Under the pieces are notes generated by a model, which saw only the letters and a program-made list of their open reading frames with translations, had not been told where the DNA came from and searched no databases. 64,000 nt of DNA from Erythroxylum novogranatense (lineage: Eukaryota > Streptophyta > Magnoliopsida > Malpighiales > Erythroxylaceae), in assembly GCA_029891385.1 (NCBI GenBank), contig CM057224.1, positions 1,426,001 to 1,490,000 on the forward strand, in the 5' to 3' direction. Made by a program: the position numbers and the translations under genes. Within the stretch, counting starts at the first letter, position 1. Each line of letters opens with the position of its first letter. Positions 12,146 through 22,736 of the stretch are shown piece by piece.

Positions 12146-13350
12146 TAAGTAACCAGATTAAGTTTTTCATTATAATAGATTTATACTTTGATAAATTTTT
12201 AGAAAAATCAAGATGACTGTGTACAACTACAAGGTAATTGTACGAAATATGAAAAATGATCAATTTAAACAAATAATTTAAATAATCCATTTATATGTAT
12301 GACTATAATTATATTTATAAGTCAATCGAACATTTTAAATTCAACCTTTTATAAGCATATAAAATGTATTGAATCTTCTTCTAAACATACACTTGTTTTA
12401 ATATTTTAAGGTAATCTCTTTTAAAAGTTATCTTACTTATATATAATAAAATATATAATAATAATAACGATAACGATAACTCAAAACTCAAAACTCAAAA
12501 CCTCGTTGATACGCAAAGTCTAAAATAGTTCAGTAGTACACATCTTATTGTTAACTAATAAAGAAATTGTTTTTTATATATTCAAATGATATATATTAAA
12601 ATAATTATAAAATAAAATAAAATGAACACAAATGTAAACATAAAGGATAAAAATACTAGTGAAATAAAAATAAATAAAAATATAAAATAAGTAACATAAT
12701 AAATATAGAACAAGGAAAATAATAAAAATAGACAAAAAATAAGAGTGAGTAAATAAATAAATCAAATAAGTTACTAGAAGAAAATATTTAAACTAAGTAA
12801 AGAAATGCTTAAGTTAAATAAATAAGAGGTGAGTATTATATATTAACCATTTACACTAATTACAAGATATAAGATTCAAAAGTAAATATTTAAATGACTT
12901 ATAAGAAAGAGAATTACGTGAAATCTTTTATTTATATTTTGATCGGTCGGATTAGAGCTGGGCTCAAGCCATCCTGATCGCTCAGGCTTCTTGTCATAGT
13001 TGTATTTAACCAAACTCTTACCAAAATTATTTTTTTATATTAATATTGAAAGTAACAAAATAATTAATTTATAATCACTTATACTTAAATTCACAATAAT
13101 ATTTAAATGGAATGTCCTAAATTATCCTAATAATATTTTTTAGATAATAATATTTCTATTAAGTGCATAATTTTTTATAATAGTGAAATTTATATTTATT
13201 ATCTTTTAAATACACATTAAAACTGAGTACATATAATAATAATTTAAAAAGCATTCACTATTGTCCGATTTTGTTAAAACTTTTGCTTAACTTGGCCCAT
13301 TTGATTTCTATAAGCACGAGTATAGAAGCTTTGGTATGGATCCAGCGTTG
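12146..13350. other. AT-rich intergenic DNA
   Basis: Long A/T runs, a short GATAAC repeat near 12,465-12,480, and no credible coding frame on either strand. Confidence 0.6.
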
Positions 13351-13529
13351 AGTAGGATGGCAATTAGGCTTAGACTAGGCCTGATTCGGCCCGAAATTAA
13401 CAATTCAAGCTTAGAATTTTTTAAAAATCAAGCCAATCTCAAACTTGGATGACCTGGCCCGACTCGAAGCTTATAAGCAAAATGACGTAATTTTGCATTT
13501 TTTAGCTTTTTAAAAACATTGGGCAAGTT

Positions 13530-15140
13530 CCCAACCTAAAGCGGCTGGAGGTTTGAGGCTTAAACGCATTCGACCCATGAATGCTGCTTTACTGGCAAAG
13601 TTAGGCTGGGCTCTGCTTACTCAGCCTTCTGCCCTTTGGGTTCAAATTCTTCGTACTAAATATCGCCTTGACACTCATCATTTACCGTGCACGATTGATA
13701 GGGTCGGGGCTTCAGCCGTTTGGAAGGGGATTGCCGCTTCCTGGCAGGTTGTCAGACAAGGATGTAAATGGCATTTGGGGGATGGTCGGCGTGTCCCTTT
13801 TTGGCTGGATAACTGGGTCCCCGATTGGGGACCTTTAATCCTAGTAGCTATCGATCCCATCCCCGTCGAGATTTTTCATGCAACGGTCGCCGATTTTACC
13901 GATGCAGGGGGACAGTGGATCTGGCATCTCTTCCAAGACTACCTTCCTCCTTCGATTTGTGTGGAGCTTGAGACGAGGAGGTCATTTTTTGCCGACGGAG
14001 CGGTCGATAGCCTTATGTGGGGGATGACTACGCATGGGCAGTTCTTTGTGGCATCTGCTTATGACCTCATTGAAGGTCGCTCTTCAGACCCTCATCACAA
14101 GCTCTGGGAGACTATATGGAAGTGGGCTGGACCCCAACGAATTCGGGCGTTTCTATGGCTTCTTGTCAAAGGGGAACTGCTGATCAATCAATAGCGTGTT
14201 ACTTGTCATGTCGCCCTGGCTAACGGTTGTCTAGCTTGTGGCCAAGTTGAGACTTCGCTTCACGCCGTCAGGGACTGTGCGCGCGTGCTCGCTCTATGGG
14301 GACAGTTTCCTCCTGAGGTGCTAGGTGCAGGATTCTTCTCTCGAGATGGGGCAACGTGGTTGAGGTCTAATCTTCAGCGGCCCACAGCTCCCCAACAGGT
14401 AGCCTTGCCTACGATTTTTGGAGTTGCTTGCTGGTACCCTTAGAAATGGCGTAACAACAGTATTTTTGATCCGGATTTTACCTGGCCGACTAAAGAAGCG
14501 CGGATCATTATGGCATACGTAGATTGGATTACGCGCGCTCGAGCTATTGAAGGACGTGTCTTCCCAGATGCGGGGCTACCAGTTGGAAGTTTGGTGGGCT
14601 GGGCTAGACCAGGACCAGGGTGGGTGAAACTGAATTCGAATGGCGCCGTACAACAAGGAGGTTTACTGGCCACGACTGGGGGTTTAATCAGAGATTGTCG
14701 GGGCAAGCGATGTGCCGGGTTTCAGCAGAATTTGGGTAGGGGTTCATCGCTGACTGTAGAACTATGGGGAGTCTACTCCGGACTTCACTTGGCCTGGGAC
14801 ATGAGATTTCGGGGCATTGTCGTCGAAACTGACTCGCTTGAGGTAATTAATATTCTCTCGTCTTTCAATACTGTTCTGACTGAGAATTTTTTTTTTATGA
14901 CAAGTATGTGACGACTCTTTAATCAGAGTTGGGAGGTTCACCTTCAGCATATTTATCGGGAAGGGAATCAATGTGCTAACCGGCTGGCCGCTGTCATGTT
15001 TCTCCGGGGTCCAGGTTTTCACTTTCTTCGCGAGCCCCCTCTCGACGTTCTGGAGTTGCTGCAGTGCGACGAGCACAGGGTGCCGTATTCTAGAGCTTTG
15101 ACTTGACTTGTGTATTTGTTCCTCCGTGTACTTAAAAAGA
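13530..15140 (+). mobile_element. 5'-truncated L1-type LINE with 12-bp target duplication
   Basis: Bounded by an exact 12-bp direct repeat, ATTGGGCAAGTT, at 13,518-13,529 and 15,141-15,152. A short A-rich tail (TTAAAAAGA) lies immediately before the right repeat. This defines the 3' end and plus orientation. The insert begins inside the RT thumb, so the 5' part of the LINE never integrated. Confidence 0.9.
13532..15105 (+). pseudogene. LINE ORF2 C-terminal remnant: RT end, zf-RVT, RNase H
   Basis: A frame from about 13,553 to 14,194 encodes the RT thumb/connection (MNAALLAKLGWALLTQPSALW) and runs into the zinc-binding region, where a TAG interrupts it. After the stop the zinc-binding region continues as CLACGQVETSLHAVRDCARV (about 14,228-14,290). 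RNase H lies at 14,510-14,911 with the start strand VKLNSNGAVQQGG, GGLIRDCRG and ETDSLEVINIL. The final piece HIYREGNQCANRLAA (about 14,950-14,993) is in a shifted frame. With at least two stops and one frameshift it is inactive. GC content is clearly higher than the surroundings. Confidence 0.88.
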
Positions 15141-15290
15141 ATTGGGCAAGTTAAGATCGTGTTTAGGGGCTTTGCTTCGAACCTGTTGGGCCCTTGTAGC
15201 CCTGGATCGGGCTTAGCTTTGGTTTGGGCAGACTTAGACTCGATAAGACCTATTCTCATCCCCAATGTTAAGTACCCAATGACACATAGC

Positions 15291-17282
15291 TACAAATGAC
15301 TTGTTGAACTTAACGTCTAAGATGCCACCTCGGATAGTATCGAAATGAATCTAAATTCAATTAAATTTTGACAGTTGAAAAATAACTATTTATTTATATA
15401 CAAAATATAGAAAATTATATTAAAGATGATAGATTTAGGCTGAATCGGACTCGAGTCAATGGCAGATAACCACAGATGACCCGACAACAACACAATTCAC
15501 AACGACCATCATTTGACCCTTACAAGGAAAGTGTCACTTAAACACCAATCATATTACAAGTCCACTTCATAACCAGCTGTAGTGTTAGCCCATAGGGACC
15601 ATTCCATTCTTAACCAACTTAAATAAGTTGTTTATGTGTTGGTGCTATGGCAATTTTGGGCTTAAATGGGCCTTCTCTCGTTCTCTATTTAAGCTTAGTT
15701 TTAACCAACAATTATGCAAAAAATAATAATTTATTAATTTTTAAGTTTAATTTATTAATTTACTTTAATAATATTTGTTATTAAAATTAATCTATTTATT
15801 AATTAACTAGTTAGTGTAAATTAATTAGTTTTTAAAACTTTAACAATTTTAATTAAAATTTAACTTTTTTATAAATAAGAATAATTTTAATTATATTTTA
15901 AATTCTTTAATTTCATTTAATTTTAATCAATTTTATGATAATTATTATCGATCAAACTTTTAAATCTTAATTTTATATCAATTTAATTTTCAATTTAATT
16001 TTAATATATATATATATATATATTTAACTACCATTTTGTTTTCACACATTTAACTCACTTCCCAAGAGTTTGGGGCCCAAACCCTAAACGTACACCACAG
16101 TCCTATTAACCGTACGTACGTTGGTGTCTGTAAAACTAACGACCCTCCAGCCTTCTTCATCCACTTTAACCTACTCATGATAAGATATTTCAGGTTGAAG
16201 GACAATCGGTAATAATTTGTAGTGTTATGAATCTTTCCCCCGTGATATTTGAAGTATCGATCTTTCACGTGGGCCATTACTGCTGATTAACTCTTTCGGT
16301 CTATCTCATTCGTATATTTATGTAAGATCTAATAAATATATAGATAAAATAGACTAAAATAGAGTTAAAACAACATACAAGTGATTTTATAAGAAACAAT
16401 ATAAAACAGATATTGAAATGACATTTAAATCTTTGTAAGAAGCCAAATTAACATAAATGATAGATAAATGTTTTAAAATTAAACTGATAAAATAATAAAT
16501 TTAAAATTTAAAATGTTCAATTAGTATTACACTATTATAAAATTAGCTAAAGATTTAATAAAATTAAAGAATTTGAAATATAATTTCAAGAAATTGTTCT
16601 TATCTATCAAAATTTTAGAGTTTAATTAAAATAAAGTTATTAAATGAAAATTAATTTATTTATTTTAATATGTAAGGACTTATTAATTTACTTAAAATTA
16701 ATCAATCAATTAATAAATTAACCAATTTTATCAATAAAAGTTATTAAAATAAATCGAAAAGTTAAAACTGAATTAAAAGTTACAAGATACAAAGTTTTTA
16801 CATCAATTAATTAATAGATTAATCAATTTTAAGAAAAAATTATTAAAATAAATCAAACCAAAAGCGAAAATTGAATCAAAATAATTAGACGGCTCAAAAT
16901 TTTTAATTCAAAATCAAAAAATCTAAAACTATCAATTTTAAATTTTAATAAGTATTTAAAAATATTATGATTGTGACTCTAGTAAGTAGCTATAATGGGT
17001 TGTCCCAACTCAGTCACCTTCAAGCTTCAAATACATAATTGCTGCCCAATCAAAGAGAAGTCACCCGCTCTCTTCGGGTTCCATAAAACTTGTGAAAAAC
17101 GGGTTTTTAGGCACATGGAATCCAATTAAAGTCATTTTTTACCTAAAAAGCAGAAAATTTGAGCTTGTAAATATGAAATATCTCTTCTCAAAGCCTAAGC
17201 CATCAATCCTAAGAAGTTCCAATAAGACACAAACTTTTATTAATTTATTTAATTTGATGTTCTATTTTTTTTATTTATTAAG
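15291..17282. other. AT-rich intergenic DNA
   Basis: No gene seen. (TA)n lies at about 16,007-16,022. The patch 16,040-16,290 is less AT-rich but has no domain. AAATATCTCTTCTCAAAGCC near 17,175 recurs near 23,626 and 23,717, a dispersed repeat fragment. Confidence 0.5.
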
Positions 17283-19023
17283 TGTAACGCCCCAAATTAG
17301 GGGTTAGTATATGAAGCAAATTTAGTCCGATTTATGTTATATCTCTTTGACATTTTGGCATGCATTCATGACATTTTCCGGGTACATTGGTTTAATGACA
17401 CTTCGGATTGATTCGGATTGTATTAAGATAATTTTAGTAATTTTTGGATACTTCGATGATTTTTAGAAATTGTTGGTGACGTATTTAGTATTTTTTAAAA
17501 CAATTATTTGGAAGTCATTATTTTATGACGGAATTTTTGGTGAATTTTTGGAAGCTGTATGAGAATTCTGGGTATTTGTTTGTTCTAAGAATTCATAAGT
17601 GTGTTTTTTGGTAATTAACTATTCATCTGAATAGTACTAATTGAATAAGTGAACGAATATATAAGGGTTGATTAATTATTTTGAGACAGAACCGATAGCG
17701 TTCATCGGTGTTGTTCATGACTCTGTCGATCGATTTCGACTTTTCACTGCAGATCACGAGATTAGTCCTTTGATAATGAATCTATGATATGTTCTTGTCT
17801 TTTATAAAGATAGTCGGATGAGATCTGATATTGGTAAAAGAAATTTTTAGATCTATAATATTTGACGATTTGGATGATTCTGATAGGTTAGATTTGCTAA
17901 ATATGTTAGTTTTTTTAAGTGATGATGCTAAAAGAATTTAGAAGAATTGAGCAGAAAAGAAAGGAAAGTGAAATAAAGTAAAAAGAAAAGAAGAAATTTT
18001 CGGAAGGCGAAGAAGATGATGAACAGTGCAGCATAGTGATGAACAGTGAATAGTGAATAATGAATAGTGAATAGTATCCGTACGTATTTGTGAACAGTAA
18101 TAATATGTATTTGTGAATAGTGATACGTATTTTTTAAACAGTAGAAGAATCCCAGAAATTTGCATGAACATGCATCATACTCATTTATCATACAGTAATT
18201 ATGCACAATAATAATTTGTATCTGTGTTCCCTATTATAGAGGAACGACCATTGCCAGATATTCACGGACTTCGAGGCGATAAATAGTAAGGCGATTTAAG
18301 GTCGATGTCGGGACTTTCAAGAATGTCAATAATTTGATAAATGTCTGAGTAACATAAATCAATGTTAAGTAAGAGATCCCGGACGGTCTCACTTTGATTT
18401 GTTTTGTACTGATTGTGTACTGTTCCGGACAACGAATGTCCAAGTGCTCATGTGTGTTGTACTGATTGTGTACTGTTCCGGACAATGAACGTCCGAGGTG
18501 ATTGTTGCATGTTATTTTATTGGAAGTGCTTATTTTATTGCACATGAAATGTGTAACATCCCGTTACTGTTAGCAAGGGTATTTTGGTCATTGGGTTGAA
18601 CTGATTGGATTTCACTGCATTCATTAACTGAGCATGTTACTGGCTTCTAATTATAGAGGAACAGGTTTATTGCATATGCATTTATCCATAGGTACTTGCA
18701 TTCATGATTTCCGGGATTTGATTGTGAGCATGAATCACCGGACCGTTGGATTGGGGTTAATTGGGAAATTAGAGTTATTGGGTTCAATTGGTGATTTAAT
18801 ATTGATTTCGAGGGTGGTAAATCTTAGTGGTTTATAGAAAATTTCGAGAAATTTGGGAGAAAATGCCGGATAGGAAGTTTTGGGTGTGTGAATCGATTGA
18901 TGTATAATCTTGAAAGAAGCGTCCAATGGCAATGGAAAAATTAGAATTTCTTGATAGGAAATAAGAATGTTAAACCATTGGTAATTGAAGACTAAAATTT
19001 GGACTGAGTTGGAGACCTTTGTC

Positions 19024-19031
19024 TATAAATA
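19024..19031 (+). promoter_or_regulatory. TATA box of the inner LTR
   Basis: TATAAATA followed about 45-60 bp later by a CT-rich segment (TTTCTTCTTCTCCCTTCTC), the usual arrangement of an LTR core promoter and start of R. Confidence 0.55.
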
Positions 19032-19414
19032 GCTAAGTTGAGAATTGAGGATTTACCCTTAAGCAAAACTCATTTCTTCTTCTCCCTTCTCTACGGTGAT
19101 TTCGATTTCCTCCATAGGTAAGGATTCTTCGATCTTTCATGTGGTTTCCCTCTTATTGTGCTAGGCTAAGTGATTTATTGTGATTGATGAAGGTTGAGAA
19201 GGATTGGAGTGAGTTAATCGTTGATTTTGAAGGATTTAGGGTTTACGGTGATTTGTGGCTTTGATCTTTGATTGGTAAGTTTTTAAGGCTTTAAAGTTGT
19301 TATTAGTAGTTGTTTCAAGTATTTATGACATTTATTGGGTTAGATTGAGTTGTTAGAGTGTTAATGGAGGTTTTAAATAGCGTTAATGGCGGAAAATCGA
19401 TCGGAGAAGAAGGT

Positions 19415-19640
19415 GGCGCGGTCGCACGTCGCGACGTCTGGCGTGCCTCGCCGCGGCGAATAAATTTAGTGTTCGCCACGACTCGCTGCGCTCGTCGCGG
19501 CGGCGAGTTCCTGGAGATACGTCGCGACGAGCCTTCTGGCTTGCGTCGCGACGAGCGGCGAAGAGGACGCACGCCGCGGCGAGCGTGCTTCACGCCGCGA
19601 CGAGCTTCAGATATCGTCGCGACAGCGGATATAGGTCGCG
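19415..19640. repeat. CpG-rich palindromic motif array in the inner LTR
   Basis: About 225 bp of GC-rich DNA within AT-rich surroundings. The self-complementary words GTCGCGAC and GCCGCGGC recur about every 25-45 bp. It is not a gene: the frame through it is Arg-rich low complexity. It may be an LTR regulatory or methylation-dense segment. Confidence 0.7.
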
Positions 19641-20571
19641 CGAAGATGGCAATTCTGAAGGATGATTGTTAGTATATTGGGCATAATTTATGGTATAAAC
19701 CTCCGATTGAGGTGATTCCGATTAGTTATGAACTAGAAAGAGGTCTACAATTGAGGATAATTATAGGAATTAGAATTGATTTAAGTGACATTGATTTATA
19801 GAGAATAAGGTCGATTATGGTTCATAGTATGACCTAAATCTTGAATTGAGACAATTGGAGTTTAATTGGGATTTTCAATAGAGGTTTTGACCGATGGATA
19901 GGAAATTTCTATGGGATTATGAATTGAGAAAATTGAACGAATTATAGGATTGGATCAATTATTGTTGACCAATTGAGCGAAGAGTTAGATTGGGATATAA
20001 GAGTTATAAATTGGGTTTTAGCACGGAAAATCGTGAACATGCATTGTACATCATCTCATCGAGACATATGCATTCTTGAATGGTTTAATTGAGCATTTAG
20101 TAATGGGACTATATTTTACTATTATAGGCGCGTTGGATCGTCGTTCCACGGACATTCGCTGGAACTTCCAGCGTAGTTCGGAAGTTACTGGTGAGTAACC
20201 TAGTTGGTTTCTCAAATTTCGATTGCTTACATGCTCTACATGAATTACATGCAAAGATGAATTGTATGACTCATTGTATGATTCTTGGCATGTATTGGAT
20301 TGAATTGCATGCTTTACCGAATCGAACTGCATTGTTACGTGATCACGAGATCAATCTTGGGCTTTTATAGCCATATCATAGCGACATTGAATCTGCAATC
20401 TCGGGCTTATAGCCATACATCGTAAATTATCGAACATCGCACCGCATGCATAAATGCATGATCGATAATGGACGTGTCCCAAGTTGCTAATATCACTGAA
20501 AAGAGCCTAGAGCTCAAACACTGTACTGACCGAGCTTAGCCCGAGGGGAGAAATCCCTGACGCGTCCCTAC

Positions 20572-21357
20572 TAGGGATGGCAGTGGGTTTTCAACCCGAT
20601 TAATATTCGCACTACCCGACCCAATGGATTTGGATATGGACAGTAAATCGTAAAAACCGATGGATATGGATATGGATACGGGTTGAGTCATAAAAAATGG
20701 ATATGGATATGGGTTGAGTAAAACCCGAACCATGGATACCCATATCCTACCTGTTTTTTATTAACTCTATTTTTTCTATTTGTTCTTGAATATTTATGGT
20801 TAAATATAATAAAATATTAAATTTTATACGAAGAAACAACTTTAAAATCTCTACTTTACTCCTCAATACTCACATTTTTCATCATATTTTATTTTTTTAT
20901 CGGATGATAATAATGCAAATGATATGGAGATGGAGTTTTGAATGTTGTAGAGTTCACGCAAAGACAATTTGAAGCTTTAGTTATTTCAATATTTGTTCCA
21001 GTTCTAAATTGTGAAAAATGTATGTTGTCTTTGTACTAAATATTATGATTTTTATTATTCCAATTTTATGATTTTTTAATACATACAAATCAAAATATTG
21101 ACTTATTATTATTAAAGTTATTTTGATTTGGAGCGTTCGCAAAAATCTACTCTTTATATTATCTACTTAGAAGTTATATTTTTATGTGCTATACAACCCG
21201 ATGGATATCCAAAAACCTGAACAACCCAATGGATTTGGATATGGGTAGTAAATCATAAAAACCGATGGATATGGATATAGATATGGGTTGAGTCATAAAA
21301 AATGGATATGGATATGGGTAGAGTAAAACCCAATGAACCTACCCATTGTCATCCCTA
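20572..21357. mobile_element. Non-autonomous hAT-type element in the inner LTR
   Basis: The left end TAGGGATGGCAGTGGG is the inverted match of the right end CCCATTGTCATCCCTA. The ends carry subterminal direct repeats of roughly 110 bp (about 20,620-20,730 and 21,225-21,330) rich in GGATATGGATATGG. The flanking octamers GTCCCTAC and ATCCTCAT match at only 4 of 8 positions, all differences being transitions, so the target duplication is at best old. No transposase. Confidence 0.7.
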
Positions 21358-22736
21358 ATCCTCATTTCTTGTTGAGCACTTGGGCACAATCTTTGAATAA
21401 CGGAAAGAGTCTCATATGCATTATAAACATGGTGATTGAATTGCCACATTGTGTGATGATTACTGAACTGTGTGATGCCATGATTTGCTGTAAATTGTGA
21501 TGTGACATCGTGAATCTGTTCTATGCTATTGTAAATTGTTACCGACATCGTAAATCGTTATAAACTCATCGTAAATTGTTATATAATACTTGTTAATTGA
21601 ATATTATCGTGCGTGTTGTACACAATTTGCGTAATGCATGATTTGAGTGAACCATCGATGATGGTTTCTCACTGAGTTCGCAAACTCACCCAAAATTGCA
21701 ACATATTTTTCAGGACTGATAGAATAGACCCCTAGCTCCGGAGATAGCCTTTTCCTACCGTGAGAGCGTGCTGGCAGGAGAAGCGATGACTCACAGGTCG
21801 GTCAGCTGGGTTAGATTTTGAGGATGACTTAGGATAGATGTTTGTATCAGTTTCCTTTTTGGTTTTGTTTAGGGGACTGATAAACTTGTCTATTCTGTTG
21901 CTGGATGACTGTATCAGATTGATATTATGATTTTAAAATTTAGCGGTTTCTGATATTGTGTTATGTTATGGTTTTAAATTATTGCGATGCCATGTGGATA
22001 TTATTGAGAAATGTTCTGGTGGTGCACCTTCATCGTGGGATTTGTATCGGAGCGACTTTCGGGTTTCCCGATGTGTATCCTACGATGAGGGGGCGCTACA
22101 AAATGTCTGAAATGATTTGTTCAGTCCGAGTTGGGTAAATAGGCATGCCTAGAAGGGTCTGCAGCGGCTCATTGACACATTTGTGTCGAGACTTCGGTAT
22201 CTCCTGAGACACTTCGGTGTCGAGACTTCGGTCTCGAGACTTCGGTCTCTCCTGTATAAGTGTCGTTACCCACTTCTGTTCATGAATTTATAGTTTGATT
22301 TGTTCTGTATTCTGATATCTGATTGATTATTCTGATTCTGAAGGATCTTACGTGTTCGCCGATTCATTTAATATAAAAATATGTTCTAAAATGCATTCTT
22401 TCTGTTTCCTAAAATTGGTTAATATAGATTAGTTATTACTCACTAAGCTATATGCTTAGCACGGTGGATTTGCCCCGTGTAGGTTTAGAGCGAAGAGTTT
22501 AAAGACTGGAACGAGTCAACTGCATTGGCCAAAGGAGTTTGTTTTTGTATTGTTGAACATGTTTTTAGTGACCATTTTTGGGCCTGTAATAACTTTGAAT
22601 TTTTGTTTCAGACATTATGATGTGATGTATTGTAAGCACTGTTTGAGATGTTGTGTGTAAACTAGTTTGATTTGATTGTACTGTATTGGGTGGCATCCAC
22701 ATATCCTCCCAGGGGGTATTTGGGTGTTAGATTAAG

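Larger units (their letters stand above)
13351..15290. mobile_element. Probable hAT-type MITE carrying a LINE insertion
   Basis: The DNA on either side of the LINE has end-like words. GGATGGCAATTAGGC occurs near 13,358, and the complement of the right end (about 15,250-15,265) reads GGGGATGAGAATAGG, similar to the GGGATGGCAA start of plant hAT MITEs. Edges and target duplication are not resolved. Confidence 0.35.
18552..22100 (+). mobile_element. Inner solo LTR nested in the outer one
   Basis: Starts TGTAACATCCCG at 18,552 and ends GGGGGCGCTACA at 22,100. An exact 5-bp duplication AAATG flanks it (18,547-18,551 and 22,101-22,105). At 3,549 bp, or about 2.76 kb without the hAT insert, it is a long LTR of the size seen in some chromovirus lineages such as Tekay/Del. 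A TATA box at 19,024 and a pyrimidine-rich leader ending in a GTAAGG donor-like site near 19,119 fit plus-strand transcription. No internal coding region remains. Confidence 0.85.
17283..22731 (+). mobile_element. Outer solo LTR (Ty3/gypsy-type), interrupted
   Basis: Starts TGTAACGCCCC at 17,283 and ends GGGTGTTAGA at 22,731. It is flanked by an exact 5-bp target duplication TTAAG (17,278-17,282 and 22,732-22,736). The TGTAACRYCCC...GGGYGTTACA terminal pattern is typical of plant Ty3/gypsy LTRs; here the final CA has mutated to GA. Removing the inner LTR and its duplicated 5 bp leaves about 1.9 kb. There is no gag-pol and no second LTR, so this is a solo LTR left by LTR-LTR recombination. A tandem duplication with a 53-bp period lies at 18,404-18,498. 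Confidence 0.85.

Noticed and set aside
19358..19672. 104-residue Arg-rich frame on the plus strand and a matching minus-strand frame
   Set aside because: It runs through the CpG-rich array of the inner LTR; the frames result from motif periodicity and high GC.
17283..22731. Full-length LTR retrotransposon with coding region
   Set aside because: No gag, protease, RT or integrase words in any frame, and target duplications fit two single LTRs.
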